Positions 45,074-54,607 of a stretch of DNA of 64,000 bases are shown here, one piece after another. Both the position numbers and the translations under genes were made by a program. The first letter of the stretch is position 1. Every line of letters starts with the position of its first letter. The notes under the pieces are model-generated. The model was not told the DNA's origin, ran no database searches, and worked only from the letters and a program-made list of their open reading frames with translations. Source of the stretch: Pseudomonas viciae (GTDB lineage Bacteria > Pseudomonadota > Gammaproteobacteria > Pseudomonadales > Pseudomonadaceae); the NCBI RefSeq assembly GCF_004786035.1, contig NZ_CP035088.1:2702001-2766000 (forward strand), read 5' to 3'.

Positions 45074-45688
45074 ATGCAACCGGTCATGAATCCCAAACAC
45101 CCTGGTCTGTCGGTGCGCGTCGTCGATGATGGCTTTGCCGCCTACATCTGGGGCAGTGATTTCAGCTTCGAAGTCAGCGACTACGGTACGGCGCAGGTTG
45201 GCCGGCCGGTGAGCCAATGGCCGGTGACGCCCATTGTTCCCTACCGCAAGTGCTATGGCATCGATCCGGAAGAGTTCAGCAGCTTTCGCAATGCCCCGGA
45301 CAGCGAAATCTTCATGGCCTATCTCGACGACCAGCCGGTAGGGCATCTGGTGGTCAGTACCAACTGGAATGGTTTCGCCCACATTGATGAACTCGCGGTG
45401 CATGCTCCGGCGCGTCGCCACGGGGTGGCCAAGGCGCTGCTCGACGTCGCGCATTTCTGGAGCCGCAAGAAAAAACTGCCGGGGATCATGCTGGAAACCC
45501 AGAACAACAACCTGGGGGCTTGCCGACTCTATGAGCGTTGCGGGTACGTGCTCGGTGGTATCGATCACCTGCGCTATCGCGGCATTGACCGACACACCGC
45601 CGAAGTGGCGCTGTTCTGGTACCGGTTGTTCGATGATCCGGTGGGCATGTCGATCAGTGGCCCAGCAACGCCTCGGCTTGTTCCGTGA
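45074..45688 (+). CDS. GNAT-family N-acetyltransferase
   Basis: About 204 aa. The acetyl-CoA-binding motif A reads IDELAVHAPARRHGVAKALLDVAHFW, and motif B LETQNNNLGACRLYERCGYVLGG. A family-specific N-terminal half (AYIWGSDFSFEVSDYGTAQVG) precedes it. The substrate is unknown. The start is uncertain: ATG 45056, 45074 and 45086 are all in frame; 45074 has GAGGA about 11 nt upstream. The 3' end overlaps the convergent LysR-type gene by 35 bp, so the two genes may interfere. Confidence 0.88.
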   Translation: MQPVMNPKHPGLSVRVVDDGFAAYIWGSDFSFEVSDYGTAQVGRPVSQWPVTPIVPYRKCYGIDPEEFSSFRNAPDSEIFMAYLDDQPVGHLVVSTNWNGFAHIDELAVHAPARRHGVAKALLDVAHFWSRKKKLPGIMLETQNNNLGACRLYERCGYVLGGIDHLRYRGIDRHTAEVALFWYRLFDDPVGMSISGPATPRLVP

Positions 45689-46547
45689 TCCGCTCCAGCA
45701 GCGATTGAATGGCCGGCGAGAGGGCCGTGCCATTCAGGCTCAGGGCATAGAGACTGATTGGGATGGCGGGTGATACCGGGCAAACGTCCAGTCCTCCGTC
45801 CTTGGCGCCTGAGGCGGTGAACGGGTCGACGATGGCAAGGCCTTCGCCGGCCTCGACCATGGCGCGCATCATCTGATGCGTCTGGACGCGTATCTGGATC
45901 ACTGGCGCCGGGCGCAGCGCTCCCAGCTTATGGTCGAACGCCGGGCTCAGCGGGTCGTGACCATCGAGTCCCACCAGCGACTGGCCCGCCAGATCCTGAA
46001 GTGAAATGTATTTTTGCCGTGGTTGCAGCCAGCCGTGGGGCGCGAGCAATTGCAATTTGCCCTGGGCAATGACCTGGCAATGGATGTCGGGGTGTTCTGG
46101 GTCGTGCAAGCTCAGCCCCAGGTCACTTTCCCGCAAGAGAAGGCTGTGGACGATGTCGCGAGTCGGTTGGCTGAGCAGGGTGCAAGGTGCATCCGGATGA
46201 CGTCGGCGCAGGGCGGCGATGCTCTGCGGTAACAGTTGTTGGGCCAGCGGCGGGGTGCAGATGATTCGCAGGGGAGGCGCCTGATAGTGTTTCAGGCTGC
46301 TGGCCAGTCGCTGTACCGGCTCGAGGGTGTCGTACAGCCGCGTGATGCCATCGCGCAATTCCAGGGTTTCTCGAGTGGCCTGCAAGCGCCCGCGCACACT
46401 GGCAAACAGCATGAAGCCCAGTTGCGCCTCGGCATCGCGCAGGATCGCCTCGACCTCTGCCATCGGCAGTTGCAGCCATTCGGCCGCTGTGCCGAGGTGG
46501 CCGGTTTGCAGCAGCGCCTGGATTACTTCGATGTGGCGTAAACGCAT
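45654..46547 (-). CDS. LysR-type transcriptional regulator
   Basis: 297 aa. The N-terminal helix-turn-helix (MRLRHIEVIQALLQTGHLGTAAEWLQLPMAEVEAILRDAEAQLG) is followed by a substrate-binding domain (PLRIICTPPLAQQLLPQSIAALRRRHPDA). The HTH is somewhat unlike standard LysR (AAEWLQLPMAEVEAIL in place of AAR.L..SQPAVS), but the domain order is clear. Start 46547. It is convergent with and overlapping the acetyltransferase gene. The target and ligand are unknown. Confidence 0.87.
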   Translation of the reverse strand: MRLRHIEVIQALLQTGHLGTAAEWLQLPMAEVEAILRDAEAQLGFMLFASVRGRLQATRETLELRDGITRLYDTLEPVQRLASSLKHYQAPPLRIICTPPLAQQLLPQSIAALRRRHPDAPCTLLSQPTRDIVHSLLLRESDLGLSLHDPEHPDIHCQVIAQGKLQLLAPHGWLQPRQKYISLQDLAGQSLVGLDGHDPLSPAFDHKLGALRPAPVIQIRVQTHQMMRAMVEAGEGLAIVDPFTASGAKDGGLDVCPVSPAIPISLYALSLNGTALSPAIQSLLERITEQAEALLGH

Positions 46548-46633
46548 GCAAGAAGTCCATGTTCGGCGGGTGAGCCATTGAGTGGCCAAATCCTAACCCA
46601 AGTCCGGGCATGACTTCTGCTCATAACTACCAG

Positions 46634-46897
46634 TTATGAAGCTATTTGCGTTTCAGTGGGCGTTTGAGCTTGCGGTGGCGTTTCCGGTTCGCGGGTTAAT
46701 TCGACTTGGGACTGCACCAGTACAAATTTGCCATCGTCGAGTTTGTTGACGCGATCACCGATAGCCAGCTTATAGGTCGTGACAGGCTCCTTGCCATTTC
46801 CGTCGGGCGACGGGGTCGATTCCTGGAACTCATGCACCGAATAGACGCGACCTTCGGCGTCCCGCGCATGAAATTGTCCGACAAGTACTGCTGCCAT
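46634..46897 (-). CDS. Small conserved protein of unknown function
   Basis: 87 aa. It begins MAAVLVGQFHARDAEGRVYSVHEFQES, with a compact beta-rich core (TTYKLAIGDRVNKLDDGKFVLVQSQVELTRE) and a Pro/Thr/Gln-rich tail. The start at 46897 has AGAGGT 8 nt upstream. There is no signal peptide or membrane segment. The codon pattern and ribosome binding site support a real gene. The function is not recognised. Confidence 0.75.
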   Translation of the reverse strand: MAAVLVGQFHARDAEGRVYSVHEFQESTPSPDGNGKEPVTTYKLAIGDRVNKLDDGKFVLVQSQVELTREPETPPQAQTPTETQIAS

Positions 46898-47082
46898 TGC
46901 TTAGAACCTCTGGAAATAGATCACTCGATTTGCGGTTCTGTAGACCCCGGTCAAGCGCGGTAAGTTTTCCTACATGAAAAAAATAGTCCAGACGGCAGGT
47001 TTTCGTCGTTCCGCTGGTCCAATTGTGATGCCAATCATCTATAACTACAGGCTCCTTTAAGCCGACAGACGAGAAGCCTCTC

Positions 47083-47643
47083 ATGAGTAATGTCTACACA
47101 GTGGCCGTTTTGGTGGGCAGCCTGCGCAAGGCATCAATCAATCGTAAGGTGGCGCTGGCACTGGCTGAACTGGCACCGGCCAATCTGAAATTGAACATCG
47201 TTGAAATCGGCGACTTGCCGCTCTACAACGAAGACATTGACGTGACGCCACCACCGGCAGCCTACAGCACTTTCCGTCAGCAGGTGGGTGCGGCCGACGC
47301 ATTGTTGTTCGTCACGCCCGAATACAACCGTTCGGTGCCGGCACCGCTGAAGAATGCCATCGACGTCGGCTCGCGCCCTTACGGCCAGAGTTGCCTGAGT
47401 GGCAAGCCGGGCGCGGTAATCAGTGCCTCGCCGGGCGCCATCGGTGGTTTTGGTGCCAACCATCACTTGCGCCAGTCCCTGGTGTTCCTCGATGTGCCTT
47501 GCATGCAACAGCCGGAAGCCTACCTGAGCGGCGCCGGGACGGCGTTTGACGAGGCGGGTAATCTGTCGGAGTCCGTAAGACCGTTCCTGCAGAAATTCAT
47601 CGACGCCTATGGCAAGTGGGTCGAGCAACACAAGAAGGCCTGA
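47083..47643 (+). CDS. NAD(P)H-dependent FMN reductase (ChrR/YieF-like)
   Basis: 186 aa flavodoxin-fold reductase. The phosphate-binding loop is VGSLRKASINRKVA at about 11-24, followed by the conserved FVTPEYNRSVPAPLKNAIDVGSRPYG. It matches chromate/quinone reductases of the ChrR type, which reduce quinones and metals in the cytoplasm. GAGAAG lies upstream of the start. It is located about 210 bp before arsR, but a hairpin separates them and the protein is ChrR-like rather than ArsH. Confidence 0.9.
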   Translation: MSNVYTVAVLVGSLRKASINRKVALALAELAPANLKLNIVEIGDLPLYNEDIDVTPPPAAYSTFRQQVGAADALLFVTPEYNRSVPAPLKNAIDVGSRPYGQSCLSGKPGAVISASPGAIGGFGANHHLRQSLVFLDVPCMQQPEAYLSGAGTAFDEAGNLSESVRPFLQKFIDAYGKWVEQHKKA

Positions 47644-47673
47644 TGGCCCGGTACTTCAAGCAAACAAAGCACT

Positions 47674-47764
47674 TGTGGCGAGGGAGCTTGCTCCCGCTGG
47701 ACTGCGAAGCAGGCCCTTCGGGCGGTCGCTTCGCAACCGAGCGGGAGCAAGCTCCCTCGCCACA
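47674..47764. repeat. Expanded class B palindrome
   Basis: Class B arms (from 47674 and to 47764) surround an inner stem TGCGAAGC/GCTTCGCA and a CCCTTCGGG hairpin, giving a 91-nt cruciform-like block that separates the reductase gene from arsR. Confidence 0.9.
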
Positions 47765-47801
47765 GATGCATTTGCAGTTCCAAATCAAATCCCCGCTTTA
47801 C

Positions 47802-47827
47802 TGAATATTCGAATTTCCATATATTCA
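47802..47827. promoter_or_regulatory. Candidate ArsR operator
   Basis: A/T-rich inverted repeat TGAATAT-N12-ATATTCA ending 29 bp before the arsR start codon, in the expected promoter position. ArsR/SmtB repressors bind 12-2-12-like dyads of this kind. The assignment is by position and symmetry. Confidence 0.55.
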
Positions 47828-47856
47828 CCCTCCGCTCATCCAGACCCGTCGTTGTC

Positions 47857-48207
47857 ATGTCCGATCCTCACAATCCTGTCGAAGTCTTCAAGGCGTTGGC
47901 CGACGACACCCGTACGCGCATTGCGTTGCTGGTGGCTCGGGAAGGCGAGTTATGTGTCTGTGAACTCACCACAGCCTTGGGCCTGAGCCAGCCGAAGATC
48001 TCCCGACACTTGGCCCAACTGCGCAACGCTGGCCTGCTCAGCGACCGGCGCCAGGGCCAGTGGGTTTACTACCGCCTGCATCCGCAGTTGCCGTCCTGGG
48101 TCAGTACCTTGCTTGCGCAGGCGTTGGCGGCCAACACGGTTTGGCTGACGGCGGATGTGCAGCGTTTAAGCGCGATGACCGACCGTCCGGTGGTGCGTTG
48201 CGGCTGA
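47857..48207 (+). CDS. arsR: Arsenical-resistance repressor ArsR
   Basis: 116 aa winged-helix ArsR/SmtB repressor that releases DNA upon binding As(III) or Sb(III). The metalloid-sensing motif ELCVCEL (two Cys spaced by one) lies at about 31-37. The recognition helix is in LGLSQPKISRHLAQLRNAGLL, and the wing GQWVYYRL. It is 37 bp upstream of arsB on the same strand, so the pair forms an operon. Confidence 0.95.
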   Translation: MSDPHNPVEVFKALADDTRTRIALLVAREGELCVCELTTALGLSQPKISRHLAQLRNAGLLSDRRQGQWVYYRLHPQLPSWVSTLLAQALAANTVWLTADVQRLSAMTDRPVVRCG

Positions 48208-48244
48208 TTGTTTCTTTTTAATTCCTCTTTCAAGGCTGTAGCAC

Positions 48245-49528
48245 ATGCTCATCGCGTCGTTGATTTTCCTGCTGACCATTACTCTGGTGATCTGGCAGCC
48301 CAAGGGGCTCGGCGTCGGCTGGAGCGCGACGTTCGGTGCGTTGCTGGCTTTGCTGAGCGGGGTGGTGCAGGTCGGTGATATTGCCCTGGTGTGGCAGATC
48401 ATCTGGAACGCCACCGGTACCTTTGTCGCGCTGATCATCATCAGCCTGCTGCTGGACGAGGCTGGGTTCTTCGCCTGGGCGGCCCTGCATGTGGCCCGCT
48501 GGGGCCGGGGCAACGGGCGCAAGCTGTTTGCCTTCATGGTGCTGCTGGGCGCGCTGGTGTCGGCACTGTTTGCCAATGACGGGGCGGCGCTGATCCTGAC
48601 GCCCATCGTGATTTCGATGTTGCTGGCGTTGCGTTTTTCCCCGGCGGCGACCCTGGCATTCGTGATGGGCGCCGGTTTCATCGCCGACAGCGCGAGCCTG
48701 CCGCTGGTGGTGTCGAACCTGGTGAACATTGTCTCGGCGGATTTCTTCGGCATCGGTTTCAACCGCTACGCGGCGGTCATGGTGCCGGTGAATCTGGTCA
48801 GCGTGGCGGCCAGCCTGGGGATACTGCTGTGGTTCTTTCGCCGCGACATCCCGCGCGATTATGACCCGGATCAACTGGACGATCCGGCGAGCGCGATCCA
48901 TGACACGGCAACCTTCTACACCGGCTGGGCAGTGTTGGTGATCCTGCTGCTGGGCTGTTTTGCCCTGGAGCCGCTGGGGATTCCCATCAGCGCGATTTCG
49001 GCGGTCTGTGCCGCGTTGCTGCTGGCCGTCGCGGCCCGTGGCCACAAGATCTCCACCCGCAAGGTGATGAAGGAAGCGCCGTGGCAGATCGTGATCTTCT
49101 CCCTGGGCATGTACCTGGTGGTCTATGGCTTGCGCAATGCCGGGCTGACTGGCTACCTGGCCCAATGGCTCGATGGTTTCGCCGAATACGGCGTATGGGG
49201 TGCGGCGATGGGGACCGGGCTGTTGACGGCGCTGCTTTCGTCGATCATGAACAACCTGCCGACAGTGCTGATCGGCGCCTTGTCCATCGATGCCAGCCAG
49301 GCCACCGGGGTGGTGAAGGAGGCAATGATCTACGCCAACGTCATCGGCAGCGACCTGGGGCCGAAAATCACCCCGATCGGCAGCCTGGCGACTTTGCTGT
49401 GGCTGCATGTGCTGGCGCGCAAGAATATCCAGATCGGCTGGGGGTATTACTTCAAGGTCGGGATCGTGCTGACCGTGCCGGTGTTGCTGGTGACGTTGGC
49501 GGCGTTGGCTTTGCGGTTGTCCATTTGA
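48245..49528 (+). CDS. arsB: Arsenite/antimonite efflux pump ArsB
   Basis: 427 aa inner-membrane carrier with about 12 membrane helices, extruding As(OH)3 and Sb(OH)3. It begins [32 protein letters not shown]. Conserved ArsB stretches include [50 protein letters not shown] and [28 protein letters not shown]. No arsC or arsH follows; a REPIN and an unrelated convergent gene come next. So this operon handles arsenite directly and needs an arsenate reductase from elsewhere. Confidence 0.96.
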   Translation: MLIASLIFLLTITLVIWQPKGLGVGWSATFGALLALLSGVVQVGDIALVWQIIWNATGTFVALIIISLLLDEAGFFAWAALHVARWGRGNGRKLFAFMVLLGALVSALFANDGAALILTPIVISMLLALRFSPAATLAFVMGAGFIADSASLPLVVSNLVNIVSADFFGIGFNRYAAVMVPVNLVSVAASLGILLWFFRRDIPRDYDPDQLDDPASAIHDTATFYTGWAVLVILLLGCFALEPLGIPISAISAVCAALLLAVAARGHKISTRKVMKEAPWQIVIFSLGMYLVVYGLRNAGLTGYLAQWLDGFAEYGVWGAAMGTGLLTALLSSIMNNLPTVLIGALSIDASQATGVVKEAMIYANVIGSDLGPKITPIGSLATLLWLHVLARKNIQIGWGYYFKVGIVLTVPVLLVTLAALALRLSI

Positions 49529-49542
49529 TCGAGTTGGCTTCA

Positions 49543-49634
49543 ATCGCGAGCAAGCTCGCTCCCACAGTGGATTGGTGTTGCTTACAGAATTGATGATCTG
49601 CACATAACCCTGTGGGAGCGAGCTTGCTCGCGAT
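49543..49634. repeat. Class A REP pair (REPIN-like)
   Basis: Inverted class A copies at 49543-49566 and 49611-49634, between convergent arsB and the DUF1853 gene. Confidence 0.9.
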
Positions 49635-49659
49635 GGGGCCCTGAAAGGCACCACAAAAC

Positions 49660-50625
49660 TCACCCATTCCCCGGCACATCCGGCCAAAGATCGGCCACCA
49701 GGAATAGCCGCTCCGCTTCTTCCCATTCTCCGTCGGCATTTTCAGTCAGGCGCACCATCAACTGCGCCGGTGCCATTGGGTCGAGGGCCATTCGCCAGGC
49801 GTCCAGTTGTTCGGCGCACCAGGTCTGCTCCGCCGGATAGTGGGCCGGGGCCAGCCAGGCGGCGCGGGGCAGGGGTTGCCAGCGCCCAGGCGGTCGCTGG
49901 GCGACGAAGGCGGACCAATCTCGCTGATGCAGCCAGCTTCCCCGTAGATGCCGGGGGTGCGCACCGGTCGGCGGTTCGGCCTGGCCCGGCCAGGGGTAAA
50001 GTAAATACCCACCGAGCCAGAGCTCGGAGCGAAACACCTCGAGACCGGATGGTTCGATGCCCAGTGCCGCCAGGGCCTGGCGGCTTTCCGGGCGTGCCGA
50101 AATCGGTAGCTGATGCTCGCGCAAATGCGCCAGTTTACGGTCGAGCCGGTCATGGCAGCCCGGGCCGAGCCACTGCGCGGGGTCCTGGCCATTACCGTTC
50201 TGGGGGCCGAGGTACAATTTGATCGCCAATTCCAGATGGTGGATGCCGGCGCCATCGCGCAGCAGCAAGTCCAATTCCCCCAGCGTATGACCTTCGTGCC
50301 GGATCGGCAGGTTCGCCGCAATCAGCTCGATGCCTGGCGCCTGTTGCACGGCGAATTGCCAGAGCCTTTCGTAGTACAGGCCCAGGCGCCGCGTGCGCCC
50401 TTGGGACAGGCAATGCAGCAGTGGGTAGCTGTCGCGGTCCAGTTGCCGCAGCCAATGTTCCAGTCGATGGGGATCCTGCACCCAGTCACTGCCGGTCAGG
50501 GGATGGCGCTGCGGCCAGGGCGGATCGATGAGCATCGGCGGGGCAAGCAGCGCCCACGCCAGATCGCGCACTTCGGGATGGCGCAGGCGGCGGGGCAGGT
50601 CCAGCAATTCGGGAAACAGGATCAT
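49660..50625 (-). CDS. DUF1853 family protein
   Basis: 321 aa. It begins [32 protein letters not shown], typical of DUF1853. The centre reads [26 protein letters not shown]: an acidic residue, a spacer and E-x-A-x-K, which matches a PD-(D/E)XK-like fold. A catalytic function has not been shown to my knowledge. The start at 50625 gives the conserved N terminus; a longer frame would cross the nadK promoter. Divergent from nadK, an order kept in other Pseudomonas. Confidence 0.87.
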   Translation of the reverse strand: MILFPELLDLPRRLRHPEVRDLAWALLAPPMLIDPPWPQRHPLTGSDWVQDPHRLEHWLRQLDRDSYPLLHCLSQGRTRRLGLYYERLWQFAVQQAPGIELIAANLPIRHEGHTLGELDLLLRDGAGIHHLELAIKLYLGPQNGNGQDPAQWLGPGCHDRLDRKLAHLREHQLPISARPESRQALAALGIEPSGLEVFRSELWLGGYLLYPWPGQAEPPTGAHPRHLRGSWLHQRDWSAFVAQRPPGRWQPLPRAAWLAPAHYPAEQTWCAEQLDAWRMALDPMAPAQLMVRLTENADGEWEEAERLFLVADLWPDVPGNG

Positions 50626-50730
50626 GTTGCGAGCATAGCCGCTGCGGTGAAGGCTTAAAGAATTTTGTCTATGGAGCGCTTTCGCCCATAATCGTGTTTT
50701 TCGCCCGTCGCAGACCTTCGCAGGAGCCTC

Positions 50731-51621
50731 ATGGAGCAATTTCGCAATATCGGCATCATCGGTCGCCTGGGCAGTTCACAGGTGCTGGACACCGTTCGCC
50801 GTCTCAAACGTTTCCTCCTGGAGCGGCACCTGCATGTGATCCTCGAAGATACCATCGCCGAAGTGCTGCCGGGCCATGGCCTGCAGACCTCGTCGCGCAA
50901 GATGCTCGGCGAAGTCTGTGACATGGTGATCGTGGTCGGCGGCGACGGCAGCCTGCTGGGGGCCGCCCGGGCCCTGGCGCGGCACAATATTCCGGTGTTG
51001 GGGATCAATCGGGGCAGCCTGGGCTTCCTGACCGATATCCGCCCTGACGAGCTGGAAACCAAAGTCGCCGAGGTGCTGGACGGCCACTACCTGGTGGAAA
51101 ACCGCTTCCTGCTGCAAGCCGAGGTGCGCCGTCACGCCGAGGCCATCGGCCAGGGCGATGCCCTCAATGACGTGGTGCTGCACCCCGGCAAATCCACGCG
51201 CATGATCGAATTCGAGCTGTACATCGACGGCCAGTTCGTCTGCAGCCAGAAGGCTGACGGCCTGATCGTCGCCACCCCGACCGGCTCCACGGCCTATGCG
51301 CTGTCCGCGGGTGGTCCGATCATGCATCCCAAGCTCGACGCTATTGTGATTGTGCCCATGTACCCCCATACCTTGTCTGGGCGACCGATTGTGGTCGATG
51401 GCAACAGTGAGCTGAAAATCGTCGTGTCCAAGGATATGCAGATCTACCCGCAAGTGTCCTGTGACGGTCAGAACCATTTCACCTGCGCGCCGGGTGACAC
51501 CATCACCGTCAGCAAGAAAGCGCAGAAGCTGCGCCTGATCCATCCGCTGGATCACAACTACTACGAAGTCTGCCGGACCAAGCTCGGCTGGGGTAGCCGG
51601 TTGGGGGGTGGAGGCGACTGA
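50731..51621 (+). CDS. nadK: NAD kinase
   Basis: 296 aa ATP-dependent NAD kinase, the source of NADP. The phosphate-binding GGDGS motif ([14 protein letters not shown]) and the conserved [10 protein letters not shown] and [15 protein letters not shown] motifs are intact. It is the first gene of an operon with the PPP phosphatase (1-bp overlap TGATG), the rhomboid, YeaC and DUF2797 genes. Confidence 0.97.
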   Translation: MEQFRNIGIIGRLGSSQVLDTVRRLKRFLLERHLHVILEDTIAEVLPGHGLQTSSRKMLGEVCDMVIVVGGDGSLLGAARALARHNIPVLGINRGSLGFLTDIRPDELETKVAEVLDGHYLVENRFLLQAEVRRHAEAIGQGDALNDVVLHPGKSTRMIEFELYIDGQFVCSQKADGLIVATPTGSTAYALSAGGPIMHPKLDAIVIVPMYPHTLSGRPIVVDGNSELKIVVSKDMQIYPQVSCDGQNHFTCAPGDTITVSKKAQKLRLIHPLDHNYYEVCRTKLGWGSRLGGGGD

Positions 51622-52592
51622 TGCTCGATCCTGCGCGCAGTTACGACCTGATCGGCGATGTGCACGGATGCGCCCTGACCCTGGAACACCTGCTGGACCG
51701 ACTCGGTTACCACAAGCAGGGCGGAGTCTGGCGGCATCCGTCGCGCATGGCCGTGTTCCTGGGGGACATCATCGACCGGGGCCCACGCATCCGCGAGGCG
51801 CTGCATATCGTCCACGACATGGTGGTGGCCGGCCAGGCGCTGTGCATCATGGGCAACCACGAGTTCAATGCCTTGGGCTGGAGCACGCCGGCACTGCCGG
51901 GCAGTGGCCAGCGCTACGTGCGCGAACACACGCCGCGCCATGCCCGCCTGCTCAACGAAACCCTGACCCAGTTCGAGCAGCATCCCGCGGACTGGCAGGA
52001 CTTTCTCAAGTGGTTCTATGAACTGCCGTTGTTTGTCGACGCCGGCCGTTTCCGGGTGGTGCATGCCTGCTGGGACGCCGGTCTGATCGAACCGTTGCGC
52101 GGCCTGTTTCCGGACGGTTGCATCGACGAGCATTTCCTCCAGGCCTCGGCGCAGCCGGGCAGCTTTGCCTGCACCGTGTTCGATCGTTTGCTGCGTGGCA
52201 CCGACATGCGCCTGCCCCATGGCCTGACCCTTACCGGCGGCGATGGCCTGACCCGCTCGTTCTTCCGGACCAAATTCTGGGAAGACAACCCGCAGACCTA
52301 CGGCGACATCGTGTTCCAACCCGACGCCTTGCCTGAACCGGTGGCGCGCACGCCGCTGACGCCGGATGAAAAGAACAACCTGCTGCGGTATGGCGAGCAT
52401 GAGCCGCTGCTGTTCGTCGGTCACTATTGGCGCAGCGGCAAGCCCGCGCCAATCCGCCAGAACCTCGCGTGCCTGGACTACAGCGCGGTGCTCTACGGCA
52501 AGCTGGTGGCTTATCGGCTCGACCAGGAAACCCATCTGGACCCGCACAAGTTCGTCTGGGTCGATGTCGAGCGGCCGGAGGTGATGCAATGA
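51621..52592 (+). CDS. PPP-family metallophosphatase
   Basis: 323 aa calcineurin-like phosphatase with the three PPP signatures: GDVHG (about 13-17), GDIIDRG (about 48-54) and GNHE (about 78-81). It resembles bacterial PrpA/ApaH-type enzymes. The substrate could be a phosphoprotein or a dinucleotide. Its start overlaps the nadK stop by one base, and its stop overlaps the rhomboid start (ATGA). It is a soluble cytoplasmic protein. Confidence 0.92.
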   Translation: MLDPARSYDLIGDVHGCALTLEHLLDRLGYHKQGGVWRHPSRMAVFLGDIIDRGPRIREALHIVHDMVVAGQALCIMGNHEFNALGWSTPALPGSGQRYVREHTPRHARLLNETLTQFEQHPADWQDFLKWFYELPLFVDAGRFRVVHACWDAGLIEPLRGLFPDGCIDEHFLQASAQPGSFACTVFDRLLRGTDMRLPHGLTLTGGDGLTRSFFRTKFWEDNPQTYGDIVFQPDALPEPVARTPLTPDEKNNLLRYGEHEPLLFVGHYWRSGKPAPIRQNLACLDYSAVLYGKLVAYRLDQETHLDPHKFVWVDVERPEVMQ

Positions 52593-53461
52593 GTGCCGTC
52601 GCGGTATTACGCCTGCCCCTGGCGGTGGACTTGAGCGGCTTCGTCAAGTTGCTACAGCGCATGCAGGTGCCTCATCGGGTCAGCGAGGAGGCGGGCGAGC
52701 AAGTGCTCTGGGTGTCGGATGAACTCAGTGAGGACGTGCGCGCCTTGTACGTGCGCTTCCCGGCCGGCGATCCGGAGCAACAATTGGAACTGCCGGCCGC
52801 TGGCAGCACGCCGCGACGGCCTGGCTTTGTCCAGCAACTGACCCGTAGTCCGATGACCGCGCTGGTGTTGCTGTTGAGCCTGATCGTCAGCGCTGTGACT
52901 CTGCTGGGGGAAAACCTGGAGGTCCTGCGTTGGCTGACCTTCCTGGAGTTTCGCGTCGTCGGCCAGTACATTCAGTTCACACCGCTGGCTGACAGTATGG
53001 CGGCGGGGCAGTGGTGGCGCCTGGTGACACCGATGCTGATCCACTTCGGCTTCCTGCACATCGCCATGAATGGCATGTGGTACTGGGAGCTGGGACGACG
53101 AATCGAAGCGCGCCAGGGTGGCATCAACCTGCTGGGGCTTACGCTGCTGTTCAGCCTCGTGTCCAATTTCGCCCAGTACATCTTCAGCGGTGCAACCCTG
53201 TTTGGCGGTTTGTCCGGCGTGCTGTACGGCCTGCTGGGGCATTGCTGGATCTATCAACTGCTCGCTCCGAACCCGGCCTATCACTTGCCCCGTGGGGTGT
53301 TGGTGATGATGCTGGTGTGGCTGCTGCTGTGTCTGTCCGGGCTGGTCTCGCTGATCGGTTTCGGCGAAATCGCCAACGCGGCCCACGTCGGCGGGCTGCT
53401 CGTCGGTTGCTTCACGGGTTTGTTGGGTGGGCTGTTCGCTCGCCGTAAAATGACCCTCTGA
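52589..53461 (+). CDS. Rhomboid-family intramembrane serine protease (GlpG-like)
   Basis: 290 aa. A soluble N-terminal domain (about 1-80) is followed by six membrane helices. The catalytic Ser lies in FGGLSGVLYGLLG (GxSG) and the catalytic His in NAAHVGGLLVG; the HFGFLHIAMNGMWYWELG motif of loop 1 and helix 2 is present. The active site is complete. The start at 52589 forms ATGA with the preceding stop. Substrates are unknown. Confidence 0.93.
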   Translation: MSAVAVLRLPLAVDLSGFVKLLQRMQVPHRVSEEAGEQVLWVSDELSEDVRALYVRFPAGDPEQQLELPAAGSTPRRPGFVQQLTRSPMTALVLLLSLIVSAVTLLGENLEVLRWLTFLEFRVVGQYIQFTPLADSMAAGQWWRLVTPMLIHFGFLHIAMNGMWYWELGRRIEARQGGINLLGLTLLFSLVSNFAQYIFSGATLFGGLSGVLYGLLGHCWIYQLLAPNPAYHLPRGVLVMMLVWLLLCLSGLVSLIGFGEIANAAHVGGLLVGCFTGLLGGLFARRKMTL

Positions 53462-53506
53462 CAGGCGCCTGTGCCTCTTGAATATGCGCAATTGCGCGGA
53501 GAACCC

Positions 53507-53767
53507 ATGTCCTCGTTCAACGAAATGATCCAGAACATCACCCCTGACATCTACAAAAGCCTGAAACTGGCGGTGGAAATCGGTAAATGGGCCGATGGCA
53601 ACAAGCTCACCGCCGAGCAGCGCGAGCTGTCGCTGCAGGCGATGATCGCCTGGGAAATCCAGAACCTGCCTGAAGAAGAACGCACTGGCTACATGGGCCC
53701 GCAGGAGTGCCAGTCGAAGGCGACTGAAGTGCCGAACATCCTGTTCAAGTCGGACGCCATCCATTGA
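53507..53767 (+). CDS. YeaC/DUF1315 family small protein
   Basis: 86 aa. It reads MSSFNEMIQNITPDIYKSLKLAVEIGKWADGNKLTAEQRE, then WEIQNLPEEERTGYM, matching the DUF1315 (YeaC) family. The start at 53507 has CGGAGAACCC upstream. The function is unknown. Its stop TGA overlaps the TTG start of the next gene, so translation is probably coupled. Confidence 0.87.
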   Translation: MSSFNEMIQNITPDIYKSLKLAVEIGKWADGNKLTAEQRELSLQAMIAWEIQNLPEEERTGYMGPQECQSKATEVPNILFKSDAIH

Positions 53768-54594
53768 TCGAGATTGGCCGCGGTGCAATCAGCAAGATGT
53801 CGGCGCGCCTTGACGGGCCGACCGTTCAATACGCCTTTCGCCTGGGCGATACCGAGGTGCCGGTCAACCCGTTGATTGGCAGCACGGTACGCCTGGAGTT
53901 TCTCGGTGCGATCCACTGCAGCCATTGCGGACGCAGGACCAAGACCAGTTTCAGCCAGGGTTATTGCTACCCTTGCATGACCAAACTGGCCCAGTGTGAC
54001 CTGTGCATCATGAGCCCCGAGCGCTGCCATTTCGAGGCCGGCACCTGCCGTGAGCCGGCCTGGGGCGAGCAGTTTTGCATGACCGATCATGTGGTGTACC
54101 TGGCCAACTCCTCGGGCGTGAAGGTCGGCATTACCCGTGCCACGCAATTGCCGACCCGCTGGCTGGACCAGGGCGCCAGCCAGGCGCTGCCGATCCTGCG
54201 GGTCGCCACCCGCCAGCAGTCGGGGTTTGTCGAAGACCTGTTTCGCAGCCAGGTGGCGGACAAGACCAACTGGCGCGCCTTGCTCAAGGGCGATGCCGTC
54301 GCGGTGGATCTGCCACGGATCCGCGATGCACTGTTCGAAAGCTGCGCCGAGGGATTGCAGGGCTTGCAGGAACGATTCGGCTTGCAGGCGATCCAGACCA
54401 TAGCGGACGTCGAACCCCTCGAGATCCGTTATCCGGTGGAGCAATACCCGGCCAAGATCGTCAGCTTCAACCTGGACAAGAACCCGATTGCCGAAGGTAC
54501 GCTGTTGGGGATCAAGGGCCAGTACCTGATTTTCGACACCGGCGTGATCAATATTCGTAAATACACGGCTTACCAGCTCGCCGTGCATCAGTAG
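53764..54594 (+). CDS. DUF2797 family protein with zinc-ribbon and GIY-YIG-like region
   Basis: 276 aa. Cysteine pairs (HCSHCGRRTK, CYPC, QCDLC, ERCHFEAGTCREP) indicate a zinc-binding region at about 50-100. The following stretch VVYLANSSGVKVGITRATQLPTRWLDQGAS resembles the GIY-YIG nuclease fold (a YL/VGIT pair followed by RW). The start is tentative: TTG at 53764 overlaps the yeaC stop; ATG 53797 is the alternative. It lies 13 bp before pepN. The function is unknown. Confidence 0.85.
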   Translation: MIEIGRGAISKMSARLDGPTVQYAFRLGDTEVPVNPLIGSTVRLEFLGAIHCSHCGRRTKTSFSQGYCYPCMTKLAQCDLCIMSPERCHFEAGTCREPAWGEQFCMTDHVVYLANSSGVKVGITRATQLPTRWLDQGASQALPILRVATRQQSGFVEDLFRSQVADKTNWRALLKGDAVAVDLPRIRDALFESCAEGLQGLQERFGLQAIQTIADVEPLEIRYPVEQYPAKIVSFNLDKNPIAEGTLLGIKGQYLIFDTGVINIRKYTAYQLAVHQ

Positions 54595-54607
54595 AAGGAT
54601 TCGACCT

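Noticed and set aside
47083..47643. FMN reductase as ArsH of the arsenic operon
   Set aside because: The sequence resembles ChrR/YieF rather than ArsH, and a large palindrome and a separate promoter region lie before arsR.
49660..50625. DUF1853 gene as a defence nuclease because of its ExK-like motif
   Set aside because: It is a conserved chromosomal gene with fixed neighbours (nadK) in Pseudomonas and shows no mobile or low-GC context.
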